From assembly GCA_022605955.1 (NCBI GenBank), contig JAKCOZ010000032.1:372001-436000 (forward strand): DNA of 64,000 nucleotides, read 5' to 3'. Shown here in pieces: positions 26,761 through 41,346 of the stretch. Within the stretch, counting starts at the first letter, position 1. Each line of letters begins with the position of its first letter. The position numbers and the translations under genes were made by a program. The stretch is from Rallus limicola. Lineage: Eukaryota > Chordata > Aves > Gruiformes > Rallidae. Under the pieces are notes generated by a model that was not told the DNA's origin, did no database searches, and saw nothing but the letters and a program-made list of their open reading frames with translations.

Positions 26761-29567
26761 AGGTTTCTGTACAAATCACTGGCCTATCTCAAAATGAATG
26801 CTCAGCTTGGGAGATTTAGGAGACAGAGAAAGCAAGAGTGTATCATCCATGGCCTTCCACTGATCTCCACCACACATGATGGGGAATGTGCTAAGGCTTT
26901 TCTTCGCTGTGGATCAGAACTATTTCTTCCTAACTCGACTGCATCTTTCATGGGTGCTGTACTTCAAAGAGTGAGGGGAGCATAGCATGAGTGGAAGCAA
27001 TTTCTTTCTCATTTACTGCCAAAAGTCCAAAGTGCAAGCATTTCCAGAGGAACTGCTCCTCAGTAAGCAGCTCTTCAGCTACACTTAAAGGTTTTTTTTA
27101 GTGTTTTACTTTTTTGTTTGCTTGTTTTTGGGGTGATCGTTTGGGTTGGGTTTTCTTTTTTTTTTTTAAGACCTGGATTTGAGGAGCTCTTCTTATATTG
27201 GTACCTAGGCTCGTTGAGTCATCAAGACCCGTGCTGCTCCAGCACATTTACTGTCTGCTTGAGCAGTGAAAAATAGATGAACACTGATCAGCCTTATACC
27301 TGCCCCAGAAATAACCTACATTATGAAAAAGTCATCTGTCTTTCCTGCATGTACCTGCATGTGACTGACATACTGACTGCTGTTGCTGTGACTTTGCTGT
27401 GTTACATGTGATCCCTTTTAGGTGACAGACTAAGCAAGTCTACATCTTTAAGACAGTAGGGTGTAATGAGAGACATCAGATGAAGAAGTACTTACAGATT
27501 ACTGGTTACAAAACTATATTCTCCCGTTTAAAGAAGTCAAGGGGTGCTATAAATAAGGAAAAAAAATAGGGACAACTTCATAGAAAATTTCCTCTGGAAA
27601 CATCTGTTACTTTTCCCTTGACTTTGACCTTGTAACCAGAATGGGTCAAAATCCCAAGAAGCCTGTTAGGATGAGGTGGTGGGGAGCTGCTGGCATGCAC
27701 AGTGAGTTCAGTTGACAAAAGCTATGAAAGATATATGCTGTTTTTTGCCTCTAAGGACATTTTCATACCCCTGTCACAATTTTATTCCCATCTAAATCGC
27801 CTTGGAGCTTTCATCACCCTGTCTAATTTTTTGTCAGACATTAAGAAGGGTCATTTACAGTAGCCTCCAGACATATTTGCTGTTTCTGTAGAGCCTAGTA
27901 GAGCCTAACTAGAATAAACTTCACCCACACCACCTCAGCGAAGGCCTCAACATCCAATAGCTTCGACAGATAGACCTTCATCTCCAGGAGGAAGACAAGG
28001 TGACATTCTGGCTCTCTTGCTACTTGCCTAAATAACTTCTTTAGGCCTGCAAAGGTACTTACAAACTTAATACACTGAATAATAGCACTTGCCCTTCACG
28101 AGCAGTGAAGCATACCTGTGGTCCTAGAGTGAATCAGCATCAGCAATGGATTCAACACTCAGGAGTTCTGCCCTCCACCTCTGCTCCCTCTGCATCCAAT
28201 CTGTCTTTGTGAACATCGCTGGTATTGGTTGCAAAGGACACTTTTTCATCAAGATAAAGCAAAATGATGCTGTCACAGTAGCTGCAACGGTACACTAAAA
28301 GCTCTGCTGGCTGGAGACACAAATCAGTGTTTATTGAATAGAAAAAAGGACACAACTTGGAGGAGAGCAAAGCCGTCTAAGCATCTTGTAACTCACGGCA
28401 GAGTGCTAATAAAAGTACTGTAAACATGACTTGATTGGTTGCTTTCTGAATAGCTCATTATGGTGTCTTAGCTATGACAAATTTCATGTGAAGGTGAATT
28501 TATGTATTACAATCTATTTCACATCTGAAGAACCCTTTTTGTAAACTCTATCTTTTAGTAAAGGGCATACAAAGTAGAAAAAATATCTGGGGACAGTTAA
28601 GTTACTTGTGACGATGCTTTCACCTCAAAGATGCTATGTCTAGTTTTACCCTCTCTTTGTAACCAAAATATCCTTCCTCCCTTAAATAAACTTGAGTTTT
28701 TGCATAGACTGTGCAAACAGCAGCAACCCTGTGCACAGAGGACAAATACCCTGCCTAGATATAATGCTATGGCATTACAACTCCTGCATGGCAGACTAAA
28801 TTAGTGGGATGGGAGACTGAATAGCCATTTCTGCCCTTCCACATACTCGTCTGACTCTCTAGGATAAGGAATTCTTAATAGAACGGCTTGATCTGGCTTT
28901 TCTTAGGTGCATTGTGTAGCAAAGGGATTTAAGTCAGACTGACAGTAACAGTTTGGAGTGATTCCCACAGATAAAGCATAGCAAAGTGGCTCTGCTAGGT
29001 CTGAGTGGAAAAAGATCTATTTGTATACCATTAAGGGTTTATATATCTAGGCTTCCCTTCTTTCTCCCTTCAAGATCAATGATGGCGACCAATGTTCAGA
29101 GCTTCCATAAATCCTATCAACAATACAACATGTTACGGTCATTTTAAAAGAAACTGCAGAGTACAGATAAGTGCTCTGGCACTTGTTTGATTTATCCTGT
29201 ATCAGTTCAGGCTGAATTCCTCTTCTGGAAACAAATCGTGGTGCCTTCCTAACTACTTGACATACAGTGGTACAAATTCTTCTCACTTGTTTAATATTGA
29301 TTAGTATCTGCCTGAAATACTTCTTCTTGAGATCACCTTTCCAGTAACAGTTTTCTCTGTATCTCTAGAGCAGCCCTGCACTTCAAGGGTGCACCAGTAG
29401 CAGATATGAACAACTCATAGTTACGGCTACCCCCGTTCAGAAACTCTAAAGGTGTGGATTCTTGAAGCCAGGTCATCTTAAAAACTGGCTCAAATGAGAA
29501 TAGGCTCTGAAATGACGGGCAAGTTCGAAGAAGGTAACTAAAGTGTGAAATTTCATCCTTTTTATTT

Positions 29568-29595
29568 CCCCCCCCCCCCCCCCCCCCCCCGCCCC
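29568..29595. repeat. Long poly-C tract
   Basis: Twenty-three C bases in a row followed by gcccc. The complementary strand is a G-run able to form quadruplex structure. The exact length in the assembly may be unreliable. Confidence 0.9.
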
Positions 29596-32500
29596 ATGAG
29601 GAGCTGGGTTTAAGGGGATTCTGAAGCTTTGCATAATTGGGGAAAAAAAACTGTGAGCATATTATTTTTGTAACGCCGTACCAGAGGTGTGTGCCAGGAA
29701 AAAATGGCTTTTTGTCTTACCACCTCCTCCTCACTCCCCATTTTAATTACTATGGCTTGGCACCTGATCCTGTGGAGAACTACACAAAAGCCACACAGGC
29801 CAGCTCTTTCCAGACGGAGATAAAAGAAAGGGAGGGAAGAATTAATTAATTCCATTTAAAAATCTTTTCAGTGAGTTTCCTTCTAAAAATCACTTTTCTG
29901 GTTTTTGCATAGCTAGTACGATGACATATGGTTGCAGATAACAAACAGCTCCCTGCCTCCTCCCGTTGTCTTTCCTTTTCCACCCTAGGCAGATTCGAAC
30001 AAAACAGGGCTACGGGTCTAGTATTATAAGCAAGCCAGCGTGGATCCAGAGAGAACAGGCAGCTGAGCATGTTTTCAATTCACAACAGAGTGCAGAGCAT
30101 TTTAATGGGCTGGTTTATTCGCTCTTGTGGGTCACTGCTACCAGGGTCTGCTTACCGCTCCAACTTCAGGCACAGAATGTTAACACGATGTTGTTTTTAC
30201 CTAACACTCGGCGCTTCATCCCCCTCCCAAAAGGAGTAACTTATTACTATGATTCCTATGGATCCCAGAAACATGAGACTGGCTGCAACTGCTCAGCAGC
30301 ACTGGCTTCTACATCCTTTACAATTAATATATGTTGCTGCATTTTTGTGGTTGAACTGTAGGAATAAGGGCAGTCCGTTTTCTACCACTTATTTCTTCTA
30401 CCTTGGAGGGCAGAAAAGAAGCAAACACGGCTGGCTGTCCACACTACCAGAAAGCAGGCAGCATTAGAAGCCACCAGTGGGCTTCCACTGGAGTGAAGCA
30501 AAGCCTCAAGGAAGCTAGGTCGGGCTTTGTTTGAGGGTTTGCACTCTCCTCAGGAGGGCCCAAGGCTGACCAGAGGACTGGCCTCTTAAGAAAACCCAAG
30601 GCAGATCCTGACTGAACCACTTTTTCCATTGATGCTTGTCCCAGAAAATGGCTATGATTTCCATACAGAGAACAGCTTTTTACCTGTAATAGTTCTTTTC
30701 CTCATTCTGGGCTGATAAGTTTTCAAAAGTTCATAAAATTATTACAAAAACCTTAGTTTTTATATACAGAAGTATACAGGGAATAAGGCAGCATGAGATT
30801 AAGAACCTGGTTGTTTTTCAAAACCTCCAGGAACACAGTCAGGCTGACATAAGGATGGAAGCTTGTTCTCATTATGACCTGTATATCTGAATGAAGTGAC
30901 ATTTCATTTTCTTAAACTCTTTGGGCTGTTTGCAGTCTGGGTTTGAATAACTTATCCATACAACTATTAAGTTGTTGTAGAGTCTCATTTCTTAATTCTT
31001 CAGCCTAGGTTTTTCCAAGTTGTTTTCTGCTGCACACTTTTAACCCTTGGTTACACCATATCAAAACACCAGAAAACCCTGCCATTGCAGAGAGCACACG
31101 TGGGCTGCAGATACAACCACCTTGCTCTCACAGTTAAAAAAAAAAATCCATCAGTAGGTTACCTATCCCACTTATAATCCTACCACAGGCTTTTTTGCTG
31201 TGTACTGAAGAGGCCTGACTCCACTGACTTTCCCTTCTGCCAGTACAAAGAAACCAATAGGAAGGTAAATGCCTGATATCTTTGGATTTGTTAACATTTA
31301 GTGTTGTAAACACAAGCGGTACCCTTGAGAGTCCATGGTGGGGAAGCCTACCTTTTGTGCTAAATGATGAATTCTTTAACTAACATCTTCTAACACAGCA
31401 AAGAAGAAAGGTCCAAGTGTAACAGGCCAGCCCCCTCTGTGGTGACCAATTAAGCTGTTTTCCAGCCTCAACAGAAGCGATTCTGAGAAAAGCAACAGAT
31501 TACATCAGCAGTTCAACGCTGGACCGTACATGAGAAATGCTACAGCACACATGTAGCATTTCCAGCATGTCAGACCAGGGATAAATGGCACGTTAGCATC
31601 CAAGACACTTGTTTTCTGTCTGGACAGCTTACTACTGCACCTCTGCACCTCCCACACTACCTGTGCCAGTGCGCTGCTCACATCATGCAGCCTACCCACC
31701 CCAGGGGACAAAACTCACGCTCCAGCACGAGGGCCAGGAAATCAGCTAGACCTTCCTCTGGTTTTGGATTGCTTGCTGCCAGTTTGCTCATTTTTCCCAA
31801 TAGGACTAGAGTACAGAGCACAAAACACTGCAAGAGGATTCTTCTCTGGAAATATTACAAAAGAATTCAGGAATTAAGTTCTTTGTGGAGTTTCTTTTTG
31901 TGCATTTAACCCCAGATGCTCAAGAGAAGCTGTGATCCCCTAAAAAAAAAAAATAAGTCTTACCCTATCTCCTTTGTTAATGATACCAGGAAACTTCCCA
32001 ACAGAAACCATAAATGAATGTGTTTTTAGCTTATAGCTTGTCAAACTTCCATTCCCCTTATTGAAAATTATGATGAACTGCTATGTGGGGTTAACGTCTC
32101 CTGAAAACAGACCGGCTGCATTTGCCTGGTAGCCCAAGACAGAAGCTGCCTGAGCACTGACCAGAGCTATAAAAGTTACAACTGTTGTAGAAAGCTGTCT
32201 CTAGGAATAATCAAGCAGCACCCACAAAATACACCGAGCCACAGATGCTCTCTGGTCTCTGTGTTAGAACTCATCAAAATTCAGACCTTCAGTTCCCCAG
32301 AAAATTCTAACAGATCCAAATGTGTTTGGGTTTCAAAACAGAACGAAGAAACCAAACCATCATATGCGATTTCAAAATTACTTTGTTTGAATCTGCTAAG
32401 CTGTCCAGCTTCAAGAACACGAAAACACTGTACCAGAAATTCAGCTTATATGTTAGGTTACAACATAAGAGAAAAATTCCCTAACTTTACAGTTTGGATC

Positions 32501-33701
32501 CTACAAGTCTCTTGCTTCAATACAGTTCCTTCTGAAGGGCCAGGAGTGGGGAGCAGGACAGAGGGAAGCCTGAGTCCTGGGTTAGCTACAAAGCTCTCCT
32601 TAGCCACCTGAGTGAGGAGGCAGCTCTTAGCACAGTGCTCCAGCCAACAGGAGAGAAAGCAGCTCCTCCAGGAGCAGTGTATAACATTTAGTGAGACTCC
32701 TGCTGCTATTTATGGTACTGATGCATTGGAAAGCCTGCAACGGCTGACTAATCACTTAATAAATGATTAAAAGGCTCTGTAAGAAGTCCTTCATAAAAAC
32801 GTGCTGGTGAAGCCTTCAATGTAAACATGTGTTTCATAAGAATTAATGAGGTTTCAGCTATCAATCATTGAATATAAACGGCATTGAGGAAGTATGGAAG
32901 GTGTCTCCAACTGAGGGAGACCTAAGTCTTAGGTCCTTCATTTAAGAAAGGGAGAACACATTGCTTCCCACTTAGAACAGCAGAAGGGAGTACCTGCACT
33001 TCTCCAGGATACCACGTTCTAGCTCAGTATGGAGAAACTCCAAGAAAGCTCTTTAAAATTACATAGAAAGCACAGGGATTTTCCAAGAAAGCACTAGGAT
33101 GTGAGGTCTGCCAGACAGACAAGACGTATTTTCAAGAGAAGACTATTTGTCTCGCCCACCCTTTTCTCTCAGCACACAACTTTTCAATAGTCACAGGTCT
33201 CTGAGGCAAAGGTACTCCAAAGGAACAAAATTCACATTAAGCCCCACCTTGTATTTTGCCAGGTCACTCAAGATCAACAGAAGTGACCTGAGGTGTTCCA
33301 AAACACTGAAGAAACTGGAAGAACACAGAAATAACCCAGATTGCTTCTTAAGAATAAAAATTGCCTAAGCATTTTGGATAAAAAACCCAAGGGTTTCTTC
33401 AAGCCCTCAGAAGTTTCAATTTACTGTGTTCGTGTTTCACTCTCCTCCAGGCTTCCTGGGCTCTCCAACAAAACTTAGTGAAGGAGAGAAGCCCTTCAGT
33501 TCATCGGAGATCTTCACTGGTCAAATATGAATCAGCCATGCTGTTAGCTTTGTGATGGATAAGTGGTGATTGTCCCACAGAGGGTTTTCTTTTTTTATTT
33601 TCTGTTTGTGTGAGATAACAGGCATCTCCAGCTTGATAGAAAGTATCTTTATAAATTGAACTTTACTATACAAGTTAAAGCTATTCCATGGAAGGAGACT
33701 C

Positions 33702-33721
33702 TGTGTGTGTGTGTGTGTGTG
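33702..33721. repeat. (TG)10 microsatellite
   Basis: Ten perfect TG dinucleotides between gactc and acaccagg. An ordinary dinucleotide microsatellite, probably length-polymorphic. Confidence 0.95.
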
Positions 33722-36426
33722 ACACCAGGAGCCTGGCAGAAAGAAATAAGCACAAAAGGAGAATCTGGTTCATCTTTTGATTAGAGGACGTTCAAAGTAA
33801 AAATAAAAATCAATACACACAGCAAGTCCCGGACCCTGGGAGGACATGTTTTATTACTGACAAAATTGTGTTTACATCAGGCTCCTCAGACGACTTTGAA
33901 AGAGTACATTAACTCTGTGCCAGCCTGGCGAGAGCCCACAGCCACATTTGAAGTCTCTGATACAAAATAATCAGGCTCTAACCAGCCAACACTCCTGCTC
34001 AAGCTCCCTGCACATGGTTAATGACTTCATTCTTACCGCTGCACTTGGTAGAAATAGCCTCTAAGGAAGCCAGATGAAGATAAAGAGACTGAGGAGTAAT
34101 ACAAAAGAGCTACTCTGAACTAACCACACTTAGCCATGTTTTCCCAGAACACATGATTATGGACATTACATCACTTTCTACAGGACATGCAACTAAGCAA
34201 CAGGGTAAAAGTTCCTGGGCTCTACTGTGATGGGGACCCAGGAAACCCAATGCCTAAAGTTTGCTCAAAGGAAAGAAATCTCCAGAAAGCCATTGCCTCC
34301 TCAAATGAAGGAGAGGCAGACAGTGGGCTGAATTCGTTTTACACCTTGCCCCTAAAACTCTCAACCAGTTAAACTAACAAGAAGCAGGGAAAAGACACCA
34401 TGGAAGAAGAATGTCACCTTGAACCCCAAATAATCCTTTTAAAGTTATTCCTCTAAGAATCAGCTCCAAAATATTGCTCCAAAAACTGCTACGTAAAATG
34501 ACAGGGTCCATTTATCACTAGACTCTGCAGCACTGGAAACAACAGAGCTTTATCACCATACAAACACACCAGGATTTTCTAGCAGGCTTAGGAGCCAGGA
34601 ACACAAAGACAATTTGAAATCCTCCTTGCTTTATGGACCAGAGCAAATATTTCTTTTGAAGAAATCACCCCCTCATTACCTACTGTGTTGAATCGAATCT
34701 GTTGCCCATTATCTTTAGGATTTTTTTTTTAATATCCTGGCTATACATATAAAGAGAGGAGAAATTTCATTTTGTGAGACCAAACAAATGAAATTCAGGC
34801 AGATTTCTACTGACATTGATGGAGCTTCACCAGTTTTTATCAGCAAAACACTTAGCACTCTTTTTTGACTGTCACTATGGAGAACATATATTGAGCACAT
34901 CACCAACATAACAGAACATAATAAGAAGTTTTAAATTAGCAATGATATTAACTTTCTATTTTAATTAACAGGTTTTAATTACATTCCCAGTTCTAGGAAA
35001 GCTGTAGATTTCAGGCTGAAATTATTCTGTCTAGTAAAATAAGGATGAATGCAATACAGTAAAGTGCCTTCTGTGTTGATCGCTGGTACGTGGCTAGGGA
35101 AACGCTGTCTCTTTTGAAGCTAAAACTGTATTTCACATGTGAAAGAAAGATTTATTTTTGGCATGCACAGGATAAAAGCCAAAAACAATATAAAACTGTT
35201 CTGAGAGGTGAGGGGGATGTTAACTGTTTGCCTCTAGTTAGGTGCTCCTCTGTGGCAGGGAGTTGTGGAGTCAACTGCTGTATTAGCTGCATTTCTTAGT
35301 CTGCCCAACACATACATCTATACCCACAGATGTGTGCCCAATTACAATTCCAACTAAAATAAGGAGTTTTCTAACAGGTATCAGTAGTGAAAACTATGCA
35401 CATCTTATCCCAAATGTGTTCCCACCCATGTGGCAACATTTGATCTCTGCATCAATGAGAAAACAGAGAAGTTTGAACTAATGTACAAAAGCTGTGGTTT
35501 ACTTCATGCTGGCTCCTGAGGCTGGAATCAACCTTATTGTCCTGGGTGGAGACAGCACGTTACTCAAGTTTTATCACTGCATAAACACAAGGCTACCTGA
35601 AGTACTGAAACTGTTCCCAAGCATCAGTCTGAGTTTTCATGCTTATATAATAGCTTAGGCAAATTCACAGTTTTAGTGATAACTTAAAAAACAACTGTCT
35701 AATGCACACAGCTAAATGGAGATGCCACCTGCAGCTAAAATAATTTTGTGTCTCTATTTGAATACTGACAGGACGGAAAAGTGCTAAAGAACTGAGGAAG
35801 CTGTTAAATATCACACTTGTGAATTCATTTGAACAAACTTCCATTTATTCCAGATGAAAGATTCCATCCTGTGTCCTTGAGCTATCTTTAACAAAGAAGA
35901 GCTGTAAGCCTAAAGCTTTATGACAGCAAAGAGCTAACCTAAGACCTAGATTGACCCATTATTACCAGTTAGTTGCCATTAGCATCTGATTTTAATATGG
36001 GATAGTAGTTAGGTTAACAGAGCTAAGCACAAGCACAAAATCATCTTGAAATGGCCCTTTGGCACCAACATTTCAGAGTTACTTTGGATCCAATTACAAT
36101 TTTCCTATGGTTCGAACTAACTGATGACTGTGTTAGAGACATGAAAAACCCATTGGTGCCTGTACCACAGAACATAGCCAACATTTCTTTAGCACATTTC
36201 CAGCCCCCCCCAACTCATTAGTGAGCTTAACGCACATGCTGAAGTGACATTGATTTGAAGGTAAAATAGGAAGAAGTTCAAGTAGCAACGTGTGATAGAC
36301 GAGTAAGAAAACAGCAAAACGTTTCATTGTTAAATCAGGTATCAGAATGCTGAACCAAACCCTAAACCCCAGGTCCTCAACCACTTACTACTGCTCATCA
36401 GCTGGCTGTAGGCAGTCTGCCTCTGG

Positions 36427-36467
<41 letters not shown>
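36427..36467. repeat. 41-base poly-A tract
   Basis: An uninterrupted run of 41 A bases between gcctctgg and ggagaagcc. A tail this long and pure could mark the 3' end of a recent retrotransposed transcript whose body would lie at lower coordinates on the plus strand. However, the upstream sequence shows no recognisable gene or polyadenylation signal, and I see no target-site duplication. Confidence 0.95.
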
Positions 36468-36469
<2 letters not shown>

Positions 36470-39400
36470 AGAAGCCTGCTGTGATCCTGCATTTTGTGTC
36501 ATGTAATTTGTTTGGCTTGGAAAGAATGAAGGGCCTGTCCAGAGAAAATGCCTCAAAACCTCAAGAGAAGAAAGAATCACACAGTTCAGCTGCCCTCTCA
36601 AAGCAAGAAGAGAAGCATGTTAAAAATTAGGTGCCTAATACAAGGCATCTGTTCCTAATTCAAATGTTCTGCTTTAGACTAAAATTAGGTTTGTGAATGC
36701 GTGATTTGAGATTTAGGTACAGATTGAACATGTTAGAACTAACATATTTGGAAATGTAAGCAATTATTAAATATTAAAATAAAACCAGATGTCTGGTCAG
36801 TCCTTCTCTTCTTCATTTGCATTGCAAACACATTGCCTGCTCCTACAAACACAGTCCTGGCAGATTAAGAATTTAAGAGCTACCTAGGGGGATGGCTCTG
36901 TTCTGAGAAGCCAGTACAAAAAAAAACATGTTCTGGGTATTAAATCATGGCCCAGCACTTCTGGCTTTGGGATCCCTATAAGCCAACCACAGGAGGAAGT
37001 CAGGAAAGACTGAGAGGTCACAGAAGCTCTTTGCCTGCTTGCTGTCCAGAGAATTCACCTCAACGTTCTTCAGCGATGCACAGTCTTTACAGAAATGTAC
37101 ACAACAAAAGTTTTGGAAGTCGAACCTGAACAAAGGAGGCATTTTCTTTGCTGAATCTTCCAGCACTCTCCCAGCACAACTAAAGATGGTTGACTTCTGT
37201 CACCTGGGGCCAGGTGGTCTTGAGTTTGAATGCTACCAGTATTTTAGGACAGCCTGAGCATTCTACTATCCCCAAATCACAGCAATGTTTTAGTGTAATA
37301 CTTCTCTGATTATAACTAAGCTTCATATACAATTCTTTATGACTGGTTTCATTCCATCACAGCAAACATCTCAATTCCTCCTCTACTTTCTTTTAAAGTA
37401 TTATAGATTATAGGGTCCTGTATTGGAAACACTCAGAAGAATGATGGTTGCATGTAAATTACAGCAATTTCCATGTTTTCCATATTAAAACTCCTTAGAT
37501 TTAATAAGAAATGTAGATCTGGTGCCATTTTCTTTTGACAGGGGAAATCATCGTATTTGGAAGATACGAGCATATATTCTTTGAGACAGATCCATAATAA
37601 TTCAGCTTAGCTGCATGGACTGAAAGATTCCTCTGAGTGATGAGGGTATGAAGAGCCAATTTATAATATGCATTAGTTCTCTCATTGCATCTGTTTATTC
37701 TCCATGTCACTTTCCATTTATGAAATTGCTGCAAGGATAGTTCTGCTCTTAAAAAATCATTACCAGCGCCCACAGGCTTGTGGGAGACCCTACTATAAAT
37801 AGCAACAAAATAAACACACCCTGGCACATACAGAATGGAAGACAATATATAAAAGCACAGATACGTGCTGTCGGCTGCCAAATGGTTATTAAAAACAAGG
37901 ATGGGGGTAGCGCCACTTCAAAAATCACGATGCAAGAGAATTCCCTGACAGACTGTTTTAATGTAAGAGCATGCCTGAAATAATAGCCAAAAATCCCAGA
38001 AAGTTACATCATCTGGTGCTAGCTGGACACTGACACCTGGAATCTGACTTCAGAGAGTATTTTAAAACAAATCCACTTTCAGGTGCAAGAATATGAACTG
38101 CAAGCCAGAGGGATGTGGGTTGTTTTCCTCCGCCCCATTTTGAGGGTTCATTGATGTTTAAGCAATATCCTATGCAGTGTGTGTGTGCACCTGGTGTGAC
38201 AAAGACAGGCTTACCAAGAGCTGCCACGCTTGGATTTCCAGGTACCAGATCCATATGCTTAAAGGAATCTCGTGCTTAATGTTGCTGTCATTCCTGTGTT
38301 AGGAAAGCATTTCTTACATGCCAGCTGCTCTATACCCACTGGTTTCCATCAGGCAGTTCCAATGGGTTTGCCATTTATAGCCAGACCACAGAGAACGATG
38401 TCAAAGCAATCACCTTCCAACTGGCAAGTCCAATTTCGACTGTTTAAAAGGGCCTGCCCTTAGCCAAGATGACCAGTCCCATGAGCTGTGTTTTGAAGAA
38501 GTGGCCCAATCCTTCAGCATTTACACAGGAATGGAAAAAAAAAAAACCACCCCACCCTAAAAAAATCCCTACCTACATCTGAGAGGATCCACAAAGCAGA
38601 TGAGGTGCCACAAAGTATGAATGAATGCAACAACATTGTAAACAAACTGTAGGGAAATCAAAATTTTTTTTGACAAGCCACAAATAACAACAGATATATT
38701 TTGCCCTGTGGCTCCCGCTGCTGCAAAGTAGTTTCCCTCTAGCTTCCCACAGCTAGAAATACTATCAAGTCTTCAAACTGCTTATAAGCATGCAGTAGAA
38801 AATCATCTTAGCTGGGCCCAGTGGGTGTTTACAACAGCTGTAAATTCCCTTTTAAAATACACAGCTATGATGGCTTTTGCATCCCTTCCCGAAAGAACGA
38901 AGAAAATTGTCCACTGCTGAGAAGATGCTCAATTTGTTCTTCATCTCTAGTTGCTCCCAGTCCTCGACGCTCCTACATCCTATTCAGACATTTCAGTTTC
39001 TAGGTCAGAAACTCAGTGGCTGTGAAATTATGCTTGTTGCTGTGACAGAAACTATCAGAGCTCTAGGTAAACTCTACTCTTTCCAACACATTCTATGATT
39101 TGTCCTATTCCTTAAAAAACTCCACTAGAATTCTGGATATGATCTTCCTTTTAAGAGGTTTTAATCCAGTGCATTTTCTACTATTCTTTATATCTGCTTC
39201 TCAGACATTCTCAAACCTTTTTAGATCAGTATTTACTCTGTTACTAAACCTTGCTTTCGGGTTCTAAGGTAAAATTTGCGTTCGTGCCTCATTAGTCTTC
39301 TGTCCTTATAATTTATAAATCAGCTTATCTTAAATTAGAAAAGAAACTGGAGCTTACTCTTATTAGGCAGGCATCTACTTTGTTTGGTATTGACCTGTTT

Positions 39401-41329
39401 TCCTGGTCTGGAGTAGTTTTCTCCTGAAACAACTTTAGCAATTAATTTCTTCAGCCCCTCCTGATCAATGAGCAGAAACCTGCATTCCTTCTAGGTACAT
39501 CCTCCTCTTAAGAAAAGACTTCTCCTGTCCCTCTCCTAGTGTTCCATTCTCTATCACGGAGATGACAAGCAAGGATATTTCTTGGCATGTGGCAGCATCT
39601 TGTTAATTTTGACCAGGCCTAATGTCCTTCTGATGGTGCTGGGCTAGAAGTTACTGCCCTCAGTGAGGTTTAGTCCGAGGTCACCCTGTTGGGCTGACCT
39701 CATTATCTACCTTACAGCAAGCTCCATGAGCTGACTGAGGCACAGTGCAGCCCTGTTCTTACAGTAAGAGGCTAACAGACATATTCTGTCAATCAGGACA
39801 TCAGCATCCCACTCAAGGCAAGCACAATCTCACCCATCGCTTTGCCCCGAACCCTTAAGGCTGAAAGCACCTTTCAAGGTTATATCATTTTTAAAACAGA
39901 AAGAAAACACACAAATGTGCCCCTCACACTAGTTCATCGTGATTCAAGACAGCCTTTCTTTGAGCATGCCCCTTTAGTTTAGGCTTCTTATGGGAATGCT
40001 TCATTATCTACCATACAGGACTGATGGGCACGATTTATTGGCCAAAGTGTTAGGCCTAAAAATCACAGCATCAGAAACAAATACTCATGGAAGAACAGCA
40101 AAGGACTTTCAGGACATCTGGAGCTATACACTATCCAAGAGAGCCAACTGCACAGGTCCTAGACAATTACAAACTACAACCCAATTGTCTCTGCCCTGCT
40201 CACTGATCGACTTCTTCCTTTTTGGGGAAGGAGGTCATGGGCTTTAAAGGGGATCACGACATATTTTTATAACCAGCTGCTGATGCTGCAGCATGTAACA
40301 CTTAGGAAAGTCCAGCTGCTGCTCTCTGTTAATGGTGATCATAAAGCTAGACCCTTTGCTGGCCTCTAAGTTTAAAGGTCCCACAAGGCTTCTTCTAAAA
40401 GAGGAGCAAATGACCCTGGTGTCTAGACTAACATTACATTCTTATATAAAATTCAGGTTGTAATGTAGGGAGCTGCATGTGAACTATTGCTGAGCACATA
40501 ATGACTGAGTTAATTGCCTATATAATCACTCCACCATCTAACTAAGTATCCTGAGATAGTCTAAATGGGTAAAGTACTATTAAAAAAAACCCTTAGGCTA
40601 GACTAAACTTTAATTACATGACACCTGCAAACGATACCCTGAGAAGTAGCTCAGTAAAACACACACTGTAAAAAAAAAAAGAGTGCTCTGCCTGTGCCAT
40701 TAACAGATAAAACATCAGTTCCTCAACAGTTCATCCTGAAAGCTGCAAATAGCTGGAACTTGCCAGATGACATATGAAAAAAGTCCTTGGAACATTCACC
40801 TGTACTCCCAAACTTCAGGCCAAGCTTCTGCTTCCCCTTAACACCAGAGATAACTGTGTACAGGTCCAACTCTCAGAACTGCTGTTAGTGATGGAGAACT
40901 GAGGTGGGGTCCAGCTGCACCAATTGCTACAATGGCCCAGAGAAGGGCTTGATGGCAAAATAATTTAGGGTTTTTTTTAAGAAGTAATATCAAACTCAAG
41001 CACGTTTTGCTAAGACACTGGAGGGCCAGCAAACCAGCAGTTCCATTTTATTCATGCTTTTACATCAGATATAGCAGATAGCTGTGAAGGTTATGACACT
41101 TTTTTCCTTTATAACTGTTACAGTGGGGCTAAAACAAGGAGTAGCTGCAGCACTAATTGACTCAGCGAATGCATTTCCTATTAAGCCTTAAACATTAAGA
41201 ATTCATGGGCAGAACCAGAAATAAACTCTGTGTGGGTGTGAAGGTATGTGTAATGGTAAAAACCTAAGCCTGCTTGAAATTATATTAACTTCAGCTGAAT
41301 AGAAAGATCCATACTCCATTTAGAAAACC

Positions 41330-41346
41330 GGGGGGGGGTGGGGGGA
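41330..41346 (+). repeat. G-rich tract, quadruplex-capable
   Basis: Two G-runs separated by a single T, then AGAG. Long enough to hold several short G-tracts. A simple low-complexity tract with no gene context. Confidence 0.8.

Noticed and set aside
28117..28370. Possible minus-strand exon with a good donor (rc of gcatacctg)
   Set aside because: The 73-codon frame stops at 28152, before the donor at 28117, so frame and splice site do not agree.
36110..36122. ggttcgaac resembling a tRNA B-box
   Set aside because: The box does not continue into the expected CC, and no A-box or cloverleaf arms are present at the right distance.
37201..37216. Small stem-loop cacctggggccaggtg
   Set aside because: A 7-bp stem is expected many times by chance in 64 kb, and no context supports a role.
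39480..39720. Stretch reminiscent of CR1-type text (aatgtccttctgatggtgct)
   Set aside because: Only one short block matches; the order of the remaining CR1 landmarks is absent.
41122..41140. cagtggggctaaaa resembling a hAT transposon end
   Set aside because: No matching inverted terminus or 8-bp target duplication could be found nearby.
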